Shown one piece after another: positions 16,681-24,578 of a stretch of DNA of 41,713 bases. Source of the stretch: Desulfurococcales archaeon (GTDB lineage: Archaea; Thermoproteota; Thermoprotei_A; Sulfolobales; Desulfurococcaceae); contig JALWZC010000102.1 in the NCBI GenBank assembly GCA_027002875.1, forward strand, positions 1-41,713, given 5' to 3'. The translations under genes were made by a program, and so were the position numbers. Numbering within the stretch: position 1 is the stretch's first letter; each line of letters opens with the position of its first letter. The notes under the pieces are model-generated. The model did no database searches. It was not told the origin of the DNA and saw nothing but the letters and a program-made list of their open reading frames with translations.

Positions 16681-16709
16681 TTTTTATATAATTACTTGAT
16701 CGGTGGAGG
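16681..16709 (+). promoter_or_regulatory. TATA box and ribosome site of the compact ThrRS gene
   Basis: TTTTTATATAAT (16681-16692) lies about 26 bases before the ATG at 16713, and a strong ribosome site GGTGGAGG lies at 16702-16709, four bases or so before the ATG. If transcription started at the usual distance, the mRNA would begin at or near the start codon and the ribosome site would be lost, so either start distance is shifted or another upstream promoter is used. Confidence 0.45.
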
Positions 16710-16712
16710 ATT

Positions 16713-18104
16713 ATGTATAGGGATCACATAGATATAGCTTACGATAAGGATATATTGATCAAGCCCATTAGTAGGGTTCCAATGATCGGTAGGGAGTACG
16801 GCTACTATACTGGTCCCGGAAACCCCTTGTTCAGTCTTGGAGGAGGGTTAGTGAGGAGTATACTATACTATATCTTGACAAAGTACCATGTGAAGAGAGG
16901 GTACTACGTCGTTGAAACACCGATAATTGCTAGGACAACCCTCTACGAGTTAACTGGTCATCTAAGCTTCTACAGGGAGAACATGTTCCTACTAGACATT
17001 GAGGGAGACCAATATGCTTTAAAACCGATGAACTGCCCATACCACGTATTAATCTTTATGAACCTCCTAGAAAAATACAGTCATAAGATCAAGCTACCCT
17101 TTAAGGTATTCGAGCTGGGAAAGGTTCATCGATACGAGATATCCGGCGCGTTAAAGGGGTTGATGAGGGTTAGAGGATTTACACAGGATGACGCACACCT
17201 CTTCGCTAGGGAGGAGCAGATAGCTGACCTATTCTTATCAGTATTCAGTGATTTAAAGGATCTATACGAGAAACTATTCCACATGTCTATAACTGCTGAA
17301 TCAGTAAAGCTTAGGATCAGCTTATCGGATAAGTCCAAGATCGGTGAGGAATACATGGGCTCGCCGGAAGAATGGAGTGTTGCAGAGGAGAAACTAGTAA
17401 AGATGGCTGAGGAAATACACCGTAGATACGGGATCGAGTACTTCGCCGCCGAGGGCGAAGCGGCGTTCTATGGGCCTAAGCTAGACGTTATAGCGCTATT
17501 ACCTGATCCGGAGACGGGTGGGAAGAAGGAGTGGCAGATCGGGACAATCCAGTTCGACTTTAACCTTCCCAGAAAGTTCAAGCTGAACGAGCTACTCGAG
17601 AAGACTCATGGTGTTTCAGACATATACATGATTCACCGGGCCCTGCTTGGTAGTATTGAGAGATTCCTAGGAGTATACCTTGAAGCATACCAGGGGAGGC
17701 TACCCTATGTGTTATCACCGGTTCAAGCAGTAGTTATAGGGATTAAGAGCGGTGGGGATAGGGATGCTGAAGTGGTTAAGTATGCTGAACAGGTAGCTTC
17801 TAAGCTTCAGGAAATGGATGTTAGAGCCGTAGCATCATCGATAGATAGGCCTCATCTATCCGGATACGTTAGAAAGATCAGATCAACTCTGCACCCGCCA
17901 ATACTCATATATATCGGCGAGCGAGAACTGGAATCAGGGAAGATCAGTGCTGCACTATACGATTTCTCGAGGAGAAACTATAAGAAGATCACGCTGGAGA
18001 ACACGGATGATCTAGGAGCGTTAATAGATGAAGCTGAAAAGGATATTAGAGAACTCATAGGAAACCCGCCAAGATACTACGTGGATGTATCCTACATGGT
18101 TTAA
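16713..18104 (+). CDS. thrS: Threonyl-tRNA synthetase, compact form without editing domain (ThrRS-1 type)
   Basis: A 463-residue class II synthetase that charges tRNA-Thr with threonine in the cytoplasm. Seen: it begins directly in the catalytic domain (YYTGPGNPLFSLGGGLVRSI); TGHLSFYRENMFLLDIEG; motif 2 KPMNCPYHVLIFM and VHRYEISGALKGLMRVRGF; FTQDDAHLF; AAFYGPKLDV; and motif 3 HRALLGSIERFLGVYLEAYQ. Zinc ligands Cys108, His162 and His308 and motif 3 Arg317 are in place. The anticodon-binding domain runs from about residue 335 to 440. Known: crenarchaea such as Aeropyrum have a two-domain ThrRS-1 of this size that lacks proofreading, with a separate ThrRS-2 or editing protein removing Ser-tRNA-Thr in trans. 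The editing protein is not recognisable in this window. Start ATG with GGTGGAGG just upstream. Confidence 0.93.
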   Translation: MYRDHIDIAYDKDILIKPISRVPMIGREYGYYTGPGNPLFSLGGGLVRSILYYILTKYHVKRGYYVVETPIIARTTLYELTGHLSFYRENMFLLDIEGDQYALKPMNCPYHVLIFMNLLEKYSHKIKLPFKVFELGKVHRYEISGALKGLMRVRGFTQDDAHLFAREEQIADLFLSVFSDLKDLYEKLFHMSITAESVKLRISLSDKSKIGEEYMGSPEEWSVAEEKLVKMAEEIHRRYGIEYFAAEGEAAFYGPKLDVIALLPDPETGGKKEWQIGTIQFDFNLPRKFKLNELLEKTHGVSDIYMIHRALLGSIERFLGVYLEAYQGRLPYVLSPVQAVVIGIKSGGDRDAEVVKYAEQVASKLQEMDVRAVASSIDRPHLSGYVRKIRSTLHPPILIYIGERELESGKISAALYDFSRRNYKKITLENTDDLGALIDEAEKDIRELIGNPPRYYVDVSYMV

Positions 18105-18146
18105 GAATGCTTAATAATTATGGAAGCAGCCGTTTTCTATCCTAAC

Positions 18147-19283
18147 TCATAGCTTCAAGGGCAGGTTCTCGGCCCATATACGGCATGTCCCCTCAACACT
18201 AACCATGCAGGGCCCGTAGGGGCTGCTGGGTGTGCAGGTTTTCATGAATAATGGGCAATCGGTTGGTTTAACAAGCCCTAAGCTAACCTCACCACACCTA
18301 CAGCCGGGCAGGTTATCGTTTACCGGCTTGTCCTCGATCCCCAAGTAGTGGTATAGGTCATGCTTCAAGTATTCATCCCGGTGATAGCCCCCGCTACGCG
18401 GTACGACGCCTATACCCCTCCAATAAGCATCTCGGGCCTCGTAAACCATCCTCATAGCCTTCAATGCGTCCGGGTTACCATTGGGTTTTACAACCCTCTT
18501 ATACTCATTGATCAAGCCCGGCTCGCCCTTGTAGAGCATTTTCAACATATAATAGATCGCCAATAGTACGTCGAGGGGCTCGAAGCCTGCTACAACTGTT
18601 GGTATACCGTATTCTTCGGGTAGAAACCTCCAAGCCTCTGATCCGATCACGGCTGATACATGCCCCGGGGCGAGGATACCGTCAAGGTGGGCTCCCGGTA
18701 CTTTCTCGAGTAGATACCTCATGATCGGTGGAGTGTAACGGTAGGCTGAAAGGATCAAAAGGTTATCGGGGACAATACCCTTACTAAGCGGTACAGCCGT
18801 GCTAGGCATAGTTGTCTCAAAGCCCACTGCGAAGAAGACGTGCTTCCTCCCCCTCTCCCTAGCAGCGGTCTTCACAGCATCTAGGAACCCGTAAACGATC
18901 CTAACATCACCGCCCTCGATATGTGCATCGTAGAGGCTCCTAATACCCACTGGTTTCGAGCCGGGTAGTTTGTAGGCGTCCCCGTAAGTATGTATAACGT
19001 ATCCCTCCATGCTGAGCTCAACAAGCAGATCAACATAGTGCCCCGGCGTAATACACACCGGGCACCCAGGCCCAGCGATTAACTCAACGTTATCCGGCAT
19101 AAGGCTTCGGAGACCATAATGAGTAATAGTCCATTCATGAGTGCCGCAGAAATTCATGATCTTCAAGTGATTGAAGCCTTTCTCCCTAAGCTTCCCGGCA
19201 ACACTATGGATCTCCTCTACAACCCTTCTACTAAGAGGGTTCCGCTCATAGAGCTCCTTAATCCTCCGCTCAATAAGGGCCAA
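18147..19283 (-). CDS. hypD: Hydrogenase maturation factor HypD
   Basis: About 378 residues. HypD is an Fe-S protein that, with HypC, carries the Fe(CN)2CO group during assembly of [NiFe] hydrogenase. Seen: KIMNFCGTHEWTITHYGLRS with the conserved Cys and GTHE; IAGPGCPVCITPGHYVD with the CxxC; FAVGFETTMPSTAVPL; LAPGHVSAVIG; and a C-terminal cysteine cluster LPGCRCGEVSLGL, TDCPLFMKTCTP and PYGPCMVSVEGTCRIW that holds the [4Fe-4S] cluster. All key cysteines are present and length is normal. I place the start at the TTG at 19283, with GGGTGTG four bases before it; the longer frame from 19304 would add a hydrophobic stretch not typical of the family. No other hyp gene or hydrogenase is in the window. 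It converges on the compact ThrRS gene. Confidence 0.94.
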   Translation of the reverse strand: MALIERRIKELYERNPLSRRVVEEIHSVAGKLREKGFNHLKIMNFCGTHEWTITHYGLRSLMPDNVELIAGPGCPVCITPGHYVDLLVELSMEGYVIHTYGDAYKLPGSKPVGIRSLYDAHIEGGDVRIVYGFLDAVKTAARERGRKHVFFAVGFETTMPSTAVPLSKGIVPDNLLILSAYRYTPPIMRYLLEKVPGAHLDGILAPGHVSAVIGSEAWRFLPEEYGIPTVVAGFEPLDVLLAIYYMLKMLYKGEPGLINEYKRVVKPNGNPDALKAMRMVYEARDAYWRGIGVVPRSGGYHRDEYLKHDLYHYLGIEDKPVNDNLPGCRCGEVSLGLVKPTDCPLFMKTCTPSSPYGPCMVSVEGTCRIWAENLPLKL

Positions 19284-19378
19284 GAAACACACCCAGAGAA
19301 ACAATTCTAAGCTACTGGTTACAACAGTGTATGCTTATCTGATTAAGGGATTTATAATGAATACATGCTTAGAAAACC

Positions 19379-19780
19379 CTACCCCGCTAATACTTTTCGA
19401 AGCTTAAAGTATTCATCAATCGTATCAACCCATGCAGGTAGAACTAGTAGGATCAAAGCCGTGTCGATATAGATGCCCGTATCCAGTAGGAGAATAGTAA
19501 AGAGTGCAAAAACGGTCATATAGACGGATAAGAATAGCGACCTAGGTATAACGTATCCCCTAATAATCACTCTACCAATAAGCTCCGGAACAGGCTTATC
19601 TATCAATACATACTTACCATTATCAAGCCTCGAAGCAAGACCGTAACGGACAAGCCTTTTCAAAACCCTCTGAGCCTTACCGGGACTTTTAAAGCCCAGC
19701 AGTCTCTGAGCCTCCCGGACACCAATCGGGCTCTTACGGGTTCGGAGCTTAACATAGTACTTTAACAGTTCAAGCTCCAA
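19379..19780 (-). CDS. Membrane-tethered winged helix protein
   Basis: A 133-residue protein. Seen: the N-terminal 65 residues have a winged-helix layout (LLKYYVKLRTRKSPIGVREA, then GFKSPGKAQRVLKRLVRYGL as the likely recognition helix, and a short wing ending NGKYVLI). They are followed by two hydrophobic segments, LFLSVYMTVFALFTILLL and IDTALILLVLPAWV, and a short charged tail. Inferred: a small membrane-bound transcription regulator or sensor. Such wHTH-plus-two-span proteins are common in crenarchaea and have no assigned targets that I know. TTG start with AGGGGGT about ten bases before it. It lies between hypD (about 95 bases downstream) and the surface-protein gene at 19803, on the same strand, and might regulate either. 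Confidence 0.72.
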   Translation of the reverse strand: MELELLKYYVKLRTRKSPIGVREAQRLLGFKSPGKAQRVLKRLVRYGLASRLDNGKYVLIDKPVPELIGRVIIRGYVIPRSLFLSVYMTVFALFTILLLDTGIYIDTALILLVLPAWVDTIDEYFKLRKVLAG

Positions 19781-19802
19781 CCAGTAAAACCCCCTTTGAA
19801 TA

Positions 19803-20942
19803 CTACTTAGGCTTGGAGAAGTAATACGCTGTATAGGCGGCGGCTAGTGATATTATGAATGCAGTTATTAGATACAGCCACCTTGGATCTATTCCGGTCG
19901 GAGTCGGTGTTTTTACGATACTTGTGGTCTCGGAGAATTCTCCCCTTATTGTAGTAGTTGTACGTGATCCGTAGGGGTGAGCAGGGTCTATGGGTATCAT
20001 GGATGGAAGAGTGGGTAAGTCTAGTAGTGATACGGGGTTTGACTCATTCAATACTTTAAAGCCATTATCAGTTATGATCAAGGTAGTATTCAATCCTAGG
20101 CCTGCAAGGGGCTTAAGGGATCTATCATAGTTGATAACTCCGATACGGGATAGGTATTCTAGCTCGATGTTAACAATAGAGTATAACTCATGTATACTGG
20201 GCTTCCTAGCCTCGTAGCGCCATTTAATATTCAAGCCATGTACGCCGAGCCTATCCAGTAAGGCTATCACCGCGTTTTTAACCAATGTATTGTTTTCCCG
20301 GGAGTATATTTCGAATCGTGTAAAGCTTTTCCTGGGGATCTCTTGGAAAGCCCATGATACGATGTATAATTTAATAATTGGAGCCCCATTAGCTGGGTAA
20401 TGGAGGATGAATTGTCTGAGGATTCGTTTACAATAACCCGTACTACCATAGGGACTGGTTATCGTGCTGTTGTTTTGCTTCATGCACTTACCATGCTCGA
20501 GCCTAGTAATGTTTTTGATGAGAGTCCAATTAGTCCCAGCTAATGCTTTCTCAACAGTGCTCTGGTTAATTACTAGGCTCGGGACCTCCTTGATGAACTG
20601 GTAATGGTACGGTGAATCGACAGCCATTGTCTCGATTAATACCCTCTCCGAGCCGTTAATAGTTACTTCTCCAACAAATACTACTGTATCCCACCTATAG
20701 AAGGGCTTGTAAACTATTCCCCTGAAACTACTAGTGTTTACAACGTATTTACCGGGATCAGCTCCGAGCCAAAGCATCCTCTCCCGGAAACTCGTTAGGT
20801 TGAAGTCCGTGTTTTTGGGTAGGATGAATGCTAGCCATCCCTTAACCTCATAGTCATAATACCATTTATACTCTGTAAATACAAGGGTTAGCGTCGGTGA
20901 AACCAGTAATAGCATAAGTAATCCGAGGATCCTTATAGGCAA
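19803..20942 (-). CDS. Exported, C-terminally anchored surface protein of unknown function
   Basis: I do not recognise the family. Seen: 379 residues with a hydrophobic N-terminus (ILGLLMLLLVSPTLTLVF) resembling a signal sequence, an ectodomain with many Asn-x-Ser/Thr sites for N-glycosylation, a linker rich in Ser/Thr/Pro near the end (TTTTIRGEFSETTSIVKTPT), and a C-terminal membrane span WLYLITAFIISLAAAYTAYY before a short KPK tail. This signal-ectodomain-anchor design recurs in the genes at 15444, 21794, 23172 and 37517. Inferred: part of the cell envelope or an extracellular binding protein. TTG start with GGTGAT six bases before it and a TATA box about 40 bases upstream. It is followed on the same strand by the winged helix gene 22 bases downstream. 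Confidence 0.72.
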   Translation of the reverse strand: MPIRILGLLMLLLVSPTLTLVFTEYKWYYDYEVKGWLAFILPKNTDFNLTSFRERMLWLGADPGKYVVNTSSFRGIVYKPFYRWDTVVFVGEVTINGSERVLIETMAVDSPYHYQFIKEVPSLVINQSTVEKALAGTNWTLIKNITRLEHGKCMKQNNSTITSPYGSTGYCKRILRQFILHYPANGAPIIKLYIVSWAFQEIPRKSFTRFEIYSRENNTLVKNAVIALLDRLGVHGLNIKWRYEARKPSIHELYSIVNIELEYLSRIGVINYDRSLKPLAGLGLNTTLIITDNGFKVLNESNPVSLLDLPTLPSMIPIDPAHPYGSRTTTTIRGEFSETTSIVKTPTPTGIDPRWLYLITAFIISLAAAYTAYYFSKPK

Positions 20943-20976
20943 ACCATTATCACCATTAACATGTTCAGAGGTAGGA

Positions 20977-20989
20977 CCTATATATTAGA
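20977..20989 (-). promoter_or_regulatory. TATA box for the surface-protein gene at 20942
   Basis: On the minus strand TCTAATATATAGG lies about 40 bases before the TTG start. With the usual 25-base distance, transcription would begin near 20957, leaving a leader of about 15 bases that contains the ribosome site GGTGAT. A weak inverted repeat GTCATA/TATGAC sits just upstream at 21007-21023. Confidence 0.5.
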
Positions 20990-21079
20990 AACCCTTGCAC
21001 ACCAGCGTCATAGCATATATGACACTATGTGATCTATAGGGGTTGTTATCGAGTCTTATTATCCAGTATAGGGCTTGGG

Positions 21080-21691
21080 CTACTTCTTCAACATGTACTT
21101 TACACGGTTTAGGTCATTATAGGTGTCAAGGTCTAGTATTACTCCGGGATAGGGTGTTTCAACTACTAGGGTATCCCACTTATACTTGTAGACTACACCC
21201 TTCAACCCACGAGTATGCTCACCTATCAATAATATCTCGGGTACTAGCTTAGAATCGAAGAGTATTGGGTGTCCACGCCTCCCCTTATAAGCTGCTACGA
21301 CTATTAGTTTCCGGCCCCTATACTCCCGATACTTCTCAATAACGAGGTCGTAGGCTTCGGGCGGAGCCCACGCAGTATCCCCGGGAGCTATGATCACTGC
21401 TTCCAGCCGATCACCATACTTGTCCCACAAATACTTAACCCCACGCTTAACACTACTACTCATACCCTCCCGATAATCCGGATTATAAACGAACTCAACA
21501 TCTAAGTCAACGAGAACACTCCTAACACGATCAGCATCATGCCCCAACACAACAACTACGCGGTCAACACTCGAGTTTAATGCATTGAGAACAGTGCGCC
21601 TAACAACCGGGACACCATCCCATCTAAACAATAACTTATTACCGGGGAACCGGCGGCTAAGACCAGCAGCTAAAACAATAACACCAATCAA
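21080..21691 (-). CDS. MobA/MocA-like nucleotidyltransferase (molybdenum cofactor cytidylyl/guanylyltransferase type)
   Basis: A 203-residue protein. Seen: the nucleotide-binding opening VIVLAAGLSRRFPGNKLLF (LAAGxSxRxGxxK), VDRVVVVLGHDADRV, FVYNPDYREGMSSSVKRGV (the N..EGMSxSxxxG of MocA), IIAPGDTAWAPPEAYD (PxDxP-like, with D as metal ligand) and GRRGHPILFDS. These are the motifs of the NTP_transf_3 family, and the EGM and GHP elements favour MocA over MobA. Known: MocA attaches CMP, and MobA GMP, to molybdopterin for particular oxidoreductases. Substrate and metal (Mo or W) are not determined by sequence; other small sugar or cofactor nucleotidyltransferases share the fold. TTG start with GGGGGTG eight bases before it. 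MoeA is encoded at the left edge of the window but is not in an operon with it. Confidence 0.85.
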   Translation of the reverse strand: MIGVIVLAAGLSRRFPGNKLLFRWDGVPVVRRTVLNALNSSVDRVVVVLGHDADRVRSVLVDLDVEFVYNPDYREGMSSSVKRGVKYLWDKYGDRLEAVIIAPGDTAWAPPEAYDLVIEKYREYRGRKLIVVAAYKGRRGHPILFDSKLVPEILLIGEHTRGLKGVVYKYKWDTLVVETPYPGVILDLDTYNDLNRVKYMLKK

Positions 21692-21793
21692 TTAAGTTAC
21701 ACCCCCATATCAGATTAATTTTTTGAGGAGAAATAAAGAATATACATCATGTATAAAATAATCATTGTAGGTTGAAGTCTGGGTGGTCTTGTT

Positions 21794-23185
21794 GTGCATA
21801 GGGAAATAATTGTTGTTTTACTCTTCTTATTCATAGTTTTACCAGTATTAAATGTGGCTAAAACGCCTCTAACTATTAGGGTTGGCGAGAAGATACCGAT
21901 CAGTAATCCAGGTGGGAGGCCTATAATTGCTTGGATAAATGTTACTAAGAACTATGTTATTGTGTCAATTCCGATCAATAGAGTCTTAGAAGTAAGGCAA
22001 GGCATCGCTGCTCGTATTTTTTATAGTAAAGGAAGTGAGGCTGGAATAGCTGTTATAGTTTCCTATAGTCATGAAAACTCTATATTCTTGGAAGGATACC
22101 ATATAGAATCATACATGATGAATATTGTTAAGACGAATAGTTCTACATTAAGCTTCAAAGCATATGCTGAAATCATGCTCGGTAATGCCTCGAACAAGAC
22201 GATCTATAGGATCGAGACGGACTGTAGGATAAATCTAAAAAAATCCGGTAAGATAGGCGACGAATACAGATTTAGAATTAGTGGATTATTAAAAGCATAT
22301 TATAACGAGAAACTGAAGAAGTATCCGCCATTAAATGTCTCTGATTATATTATAAGAGAGATTTTAAAGCTAACGCCAATAAATAAGATAAATATCCTAG
22401 ATAATACATACTTAGGGATCTGGGGCCCATTCTATGGCGGAATAAATAGAATAATCAGTGAAGGAATGCTAAGAGACTCCTATAGGGCTTACCACATAAT
22501 AATAGACGCTTATATACTAGTAAACGATTCCCTCTACACGGTACTGAATACACTGAGTGAAGCAAGTAATCATACAAGATTATTCATGCGTAGAAGTATA
22601 ATTGACAAAAATACTATAGGAAATAAATCTTATGGAGTCTCATTATCAGCAGTAATCGGAGAATTATCTACAAACGAACTTTTGAAGACCCTACCACATG
22701 TCTCCCATCTACTAGGAGAGATAGATACAATTAAACTATTCGAGAACGTAGAGCCTATACCATACCTTAATGCAACCATCCATATAATAAAAGCATTAAA
22801 CACCGCACTAAACCAATACACATATCTCTCCTCGGGATCAGCAATACTACCGAATAATACTTTAGCAAAACCCAGGCATATCTACATGATCCTAAAGAAA
22901 AACATTGTTCCAAAACGACTGATTAACCTAATTATAGAGTGGCTGAGAAAATATTCCTATTCAGACAAGGATAGGGTATCAATAGTTTTCGGAATACACG
23001 ACTATAAGAGCGGTAGGACAAGGTTCATTATGAAGGAGATAACGTATAAGCCGGGAGCAGGGACTAATACAGCCTTGTACATTACATGTATAATAGGAGC
23101 AGTAATAGCTGGAATACTAGCCTGGTCTTTCTGGAGGAAACGGAGACAATCCCGGATAATAGTGGTTTATAATGAGAAAACCTAG
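21794..23185 (+). CDS. Exported, C-terminally anchored surface protein; first of a paralogous pair
   Basis: Unknown family, 463 residues. Seen: a signal peptide-like EIIVVLLFLFIVLPVLNVA, an ectodomain of about 400 residues with more than ten N-glycosylation sites, and a C-terminal span ALYITCIIGAVIAGILAWSF followed by RKRRQ. Shared features with the next gene: VGEKIPISNPGGRP near the mature N-terminus, then a beta-rich VIVSIPINRVLEVRQGI segment, and EWLRKYSYSDKDRVSIVFGI before the anchor. Inferred: envelope proteins from a tandem duplication. GTG start five bases after GGTGGTC. Its end overlaps the start of the next gene by 14 bases, so the two are translated together. Codon use and AT-richness look slightly higher than in the enzymes around it, as expected for a fast-evolving surface gene. 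Confidence 0.75.
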   Translation: MHREIIVVLLFLFIVLPVLNVAKTPLTIRVGEKIPISNPGGRPIIAWINVTKNYVIVSIPINRVLEVRQGIAARIFYSKGSEAGIAVIVSYSHENSIFLEGYHIESYMMNIVKTNSSTLSFKAYAEIMLGNASNKTIYRIETDCRINLKKSGKIGDEYRFRISGLLKAYYNEKLKKYPPLNVSDYIIREILKLTPINKINILDNTYLGIWGPFYGGINRIISEGMLRDSYRAYHIIIDAYILVNDSLYTVLNTLSEASNHTRLFMRRSIIDKNTIGNKSYGVSLSAVIGELSTNELLKTLPHVSHLLGEIDTIKLFENVEPIPYLNATIHIIKALNTALNQYTYLSSGSAILPNNTLAKPRHIYMILKKNIVPKRLINLIIEWLRKYSYSDKDRVSIVFGIHDYKSGRTRFIMKEITYKPGAGTNTALYITCIIGAVIAGILAWSFWRKRRQSRIIVVYNEKT

Positions 23186-24578
23186 CCAAGACGCGGAGTT
23201 CTCTAGGTGGCTTGCTGCTATCATCCTAATACTGGTAATAATGCATAATGCACTGATAACTTCAACAATAACTCAGAAAAAAGGTTTTAGGCCCGGAGAC
23301 AAGATCCCCCTCGGAACATCGCCAGACGGCTCCACATATATCAGCATCACAATAAGCAGGGACAGGATTATAACCAGGATACCCGTTAACAAGGAACTAG
23401 AGGAAGAAACGGGCCTCATCGTATATTTAAGCTATGAAGTAATTAATAGGACTAAGGAGAACATATACTATCTATCATATAAACCCAGGAAAGAAAGCCA
23501 AGAACTATGGGTAAAAATACTCTACGGAGCAAAATGTAATGGTAAGGGAAAGCTCAACATAACATTCCATGATAGAGACATAGTATTAGCAATACGCAAA
23601 ATGAATACTGGTAATCTAAGATACACGTTATACCACGAATTAAAACATGGTAAGGGGAATAAGTCGGGCACATATACAATAACACACAACGGTAAAGCAG
23701 AAATAAAGGAGTATAGGAGGGGTTTAATACTATTATTCAACGATACAGCGAAAACTAGGATAAATGTAACTAATTATCCCCGCATAAACATTATAGAATT
23801 CTACCAACGAGAATACCACGACTTCTTCCAAAAATACTGGTTGAAAAACACAAGGGTAGCAGAGATCAGTCGAGAAAGCAACTTGATAAACGTACAGATT
23901 ACTAAGGGTGTTCTGGGCGAGGAAAGGTATAGGATCGATGGGGAATTAATTATACCCGAGGGTACTAGTCTGTACAGACTAGTATTAACATTGATGAATA
24001 GCAGTGTTGGAACAGGCTTCGTCTATAATAGGATGATCATAGGCCCAGATAACAGTGGTGCAGAAGTATATCCAAGAGTAATCTATGAATATACATCAAT
24101 AACCCCAGTAGAAACCGGGAATAGGCTTATCATGGAATTAATTAAGCTGGTAGAAGAGTGTGATGAAACAAACCTGTACAGCTATGTAAACCCACTACCA
24201 TACATGGAAGCTTCAATAACGATCACCGATGAATTAATAGAAAGCCTCGTAACCTACACATACTCATCGAGCAATGGCAGGCTGGTTATAACAATGCTTA
24301 ATAATAATACTAGTATTGAAAGCCTCGTTAACCAGATCACTGATTGGCTACGTAAATACTCATATAACAACTTAACAACTGCTAGGCTAATCTACCTTAT
24401 CCACTATAATACAACTAATAGGACGGATTACATCGTCAAAATAATTAACTATAACGAGGAACAAAACACTAGTTTACCGGTCCGACAAGTAGTAATAGTT
24501 TTAATAGTAACTGCGGCGGGTTTAGCATCGATCTATTACTGGAAGATCAAGAATAAGCGGGGAAAGGCTAGTCTCTAA
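23172..24578 (+). CDS. Exported, C-terminally anchored surface protein; second of a paralogous pair
   Basis: Unknown family, 468 residues. Seen: N-terminal hydrophobic stretch WLAAIILILVIMHNALITS, then GFRPGDKIPLGTSPDGSTYI (compare GEKIP in the first gene) and RIITRIPVNKELEEETGLIV (compare VIVSIPINRVLEVRQGI), a long glycosylation-site-rich ectodomain, DWLRKYSYNNLTTARLIYLI (compare EWLRKYSYSDKDRVSIVFGI), and a C-terminal span VVIVLIVTAAGLASIYYW before a basic tail. The pairing of motifs at both ends in the same order shows common descent by duplication, with the middle strongly diverged. ATG start inside the end of the first gene. It converges on the DUF89 gene with an 11-base overlap of coding sequence. 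Confidence 0.75.
   Translation: MRKPSQDAEFSRWLAAIILILVIMHNALITSTITQKKGFRPGDKIPLGTSPDGSTYISITISRDRIITRIPVNKELEEETGLIVYLSYEVINRTKENIYYLSYKPRKESQELWVKILYGAKCNGKGKLNITFHDRDIVLAIRKMNTGNLRYTLYHELKHGKGNKSGTYTITHNGKAEIKEYRRGLILLFNDTAKTRINVTNYPRINIIEFYQREYHDFFQKYWLKNTRVAEISRESNLINVQITKGVLGEERYRIDGELIIPEGTSLYRLVLTLMNSSVGTGFVYNRMIIGPDNSGAEVYPRVIYEYTSITPVETGNRLIMELIKLVEECDETNLYSYVNPLPYMEASITITDELIESLVTYTYSSSNGRLVITMLNNNTSIESLVNQITDWLRKYSYNNLTTARLIYLIHYNTTNRTDYIVKIINYNEEQNTSLPVRQVVIVLIVTAAGLASIYYWKIKNKRGKASL

Noticed and set aside
21007-21023. Inverted repeat GTCATA/TATGAC upstream of the surface-protein gene at 20942
   Set aside because: Only six bases per arm in AT-rich DNA and upstream of the TATA box; too weak to claim as an operator.
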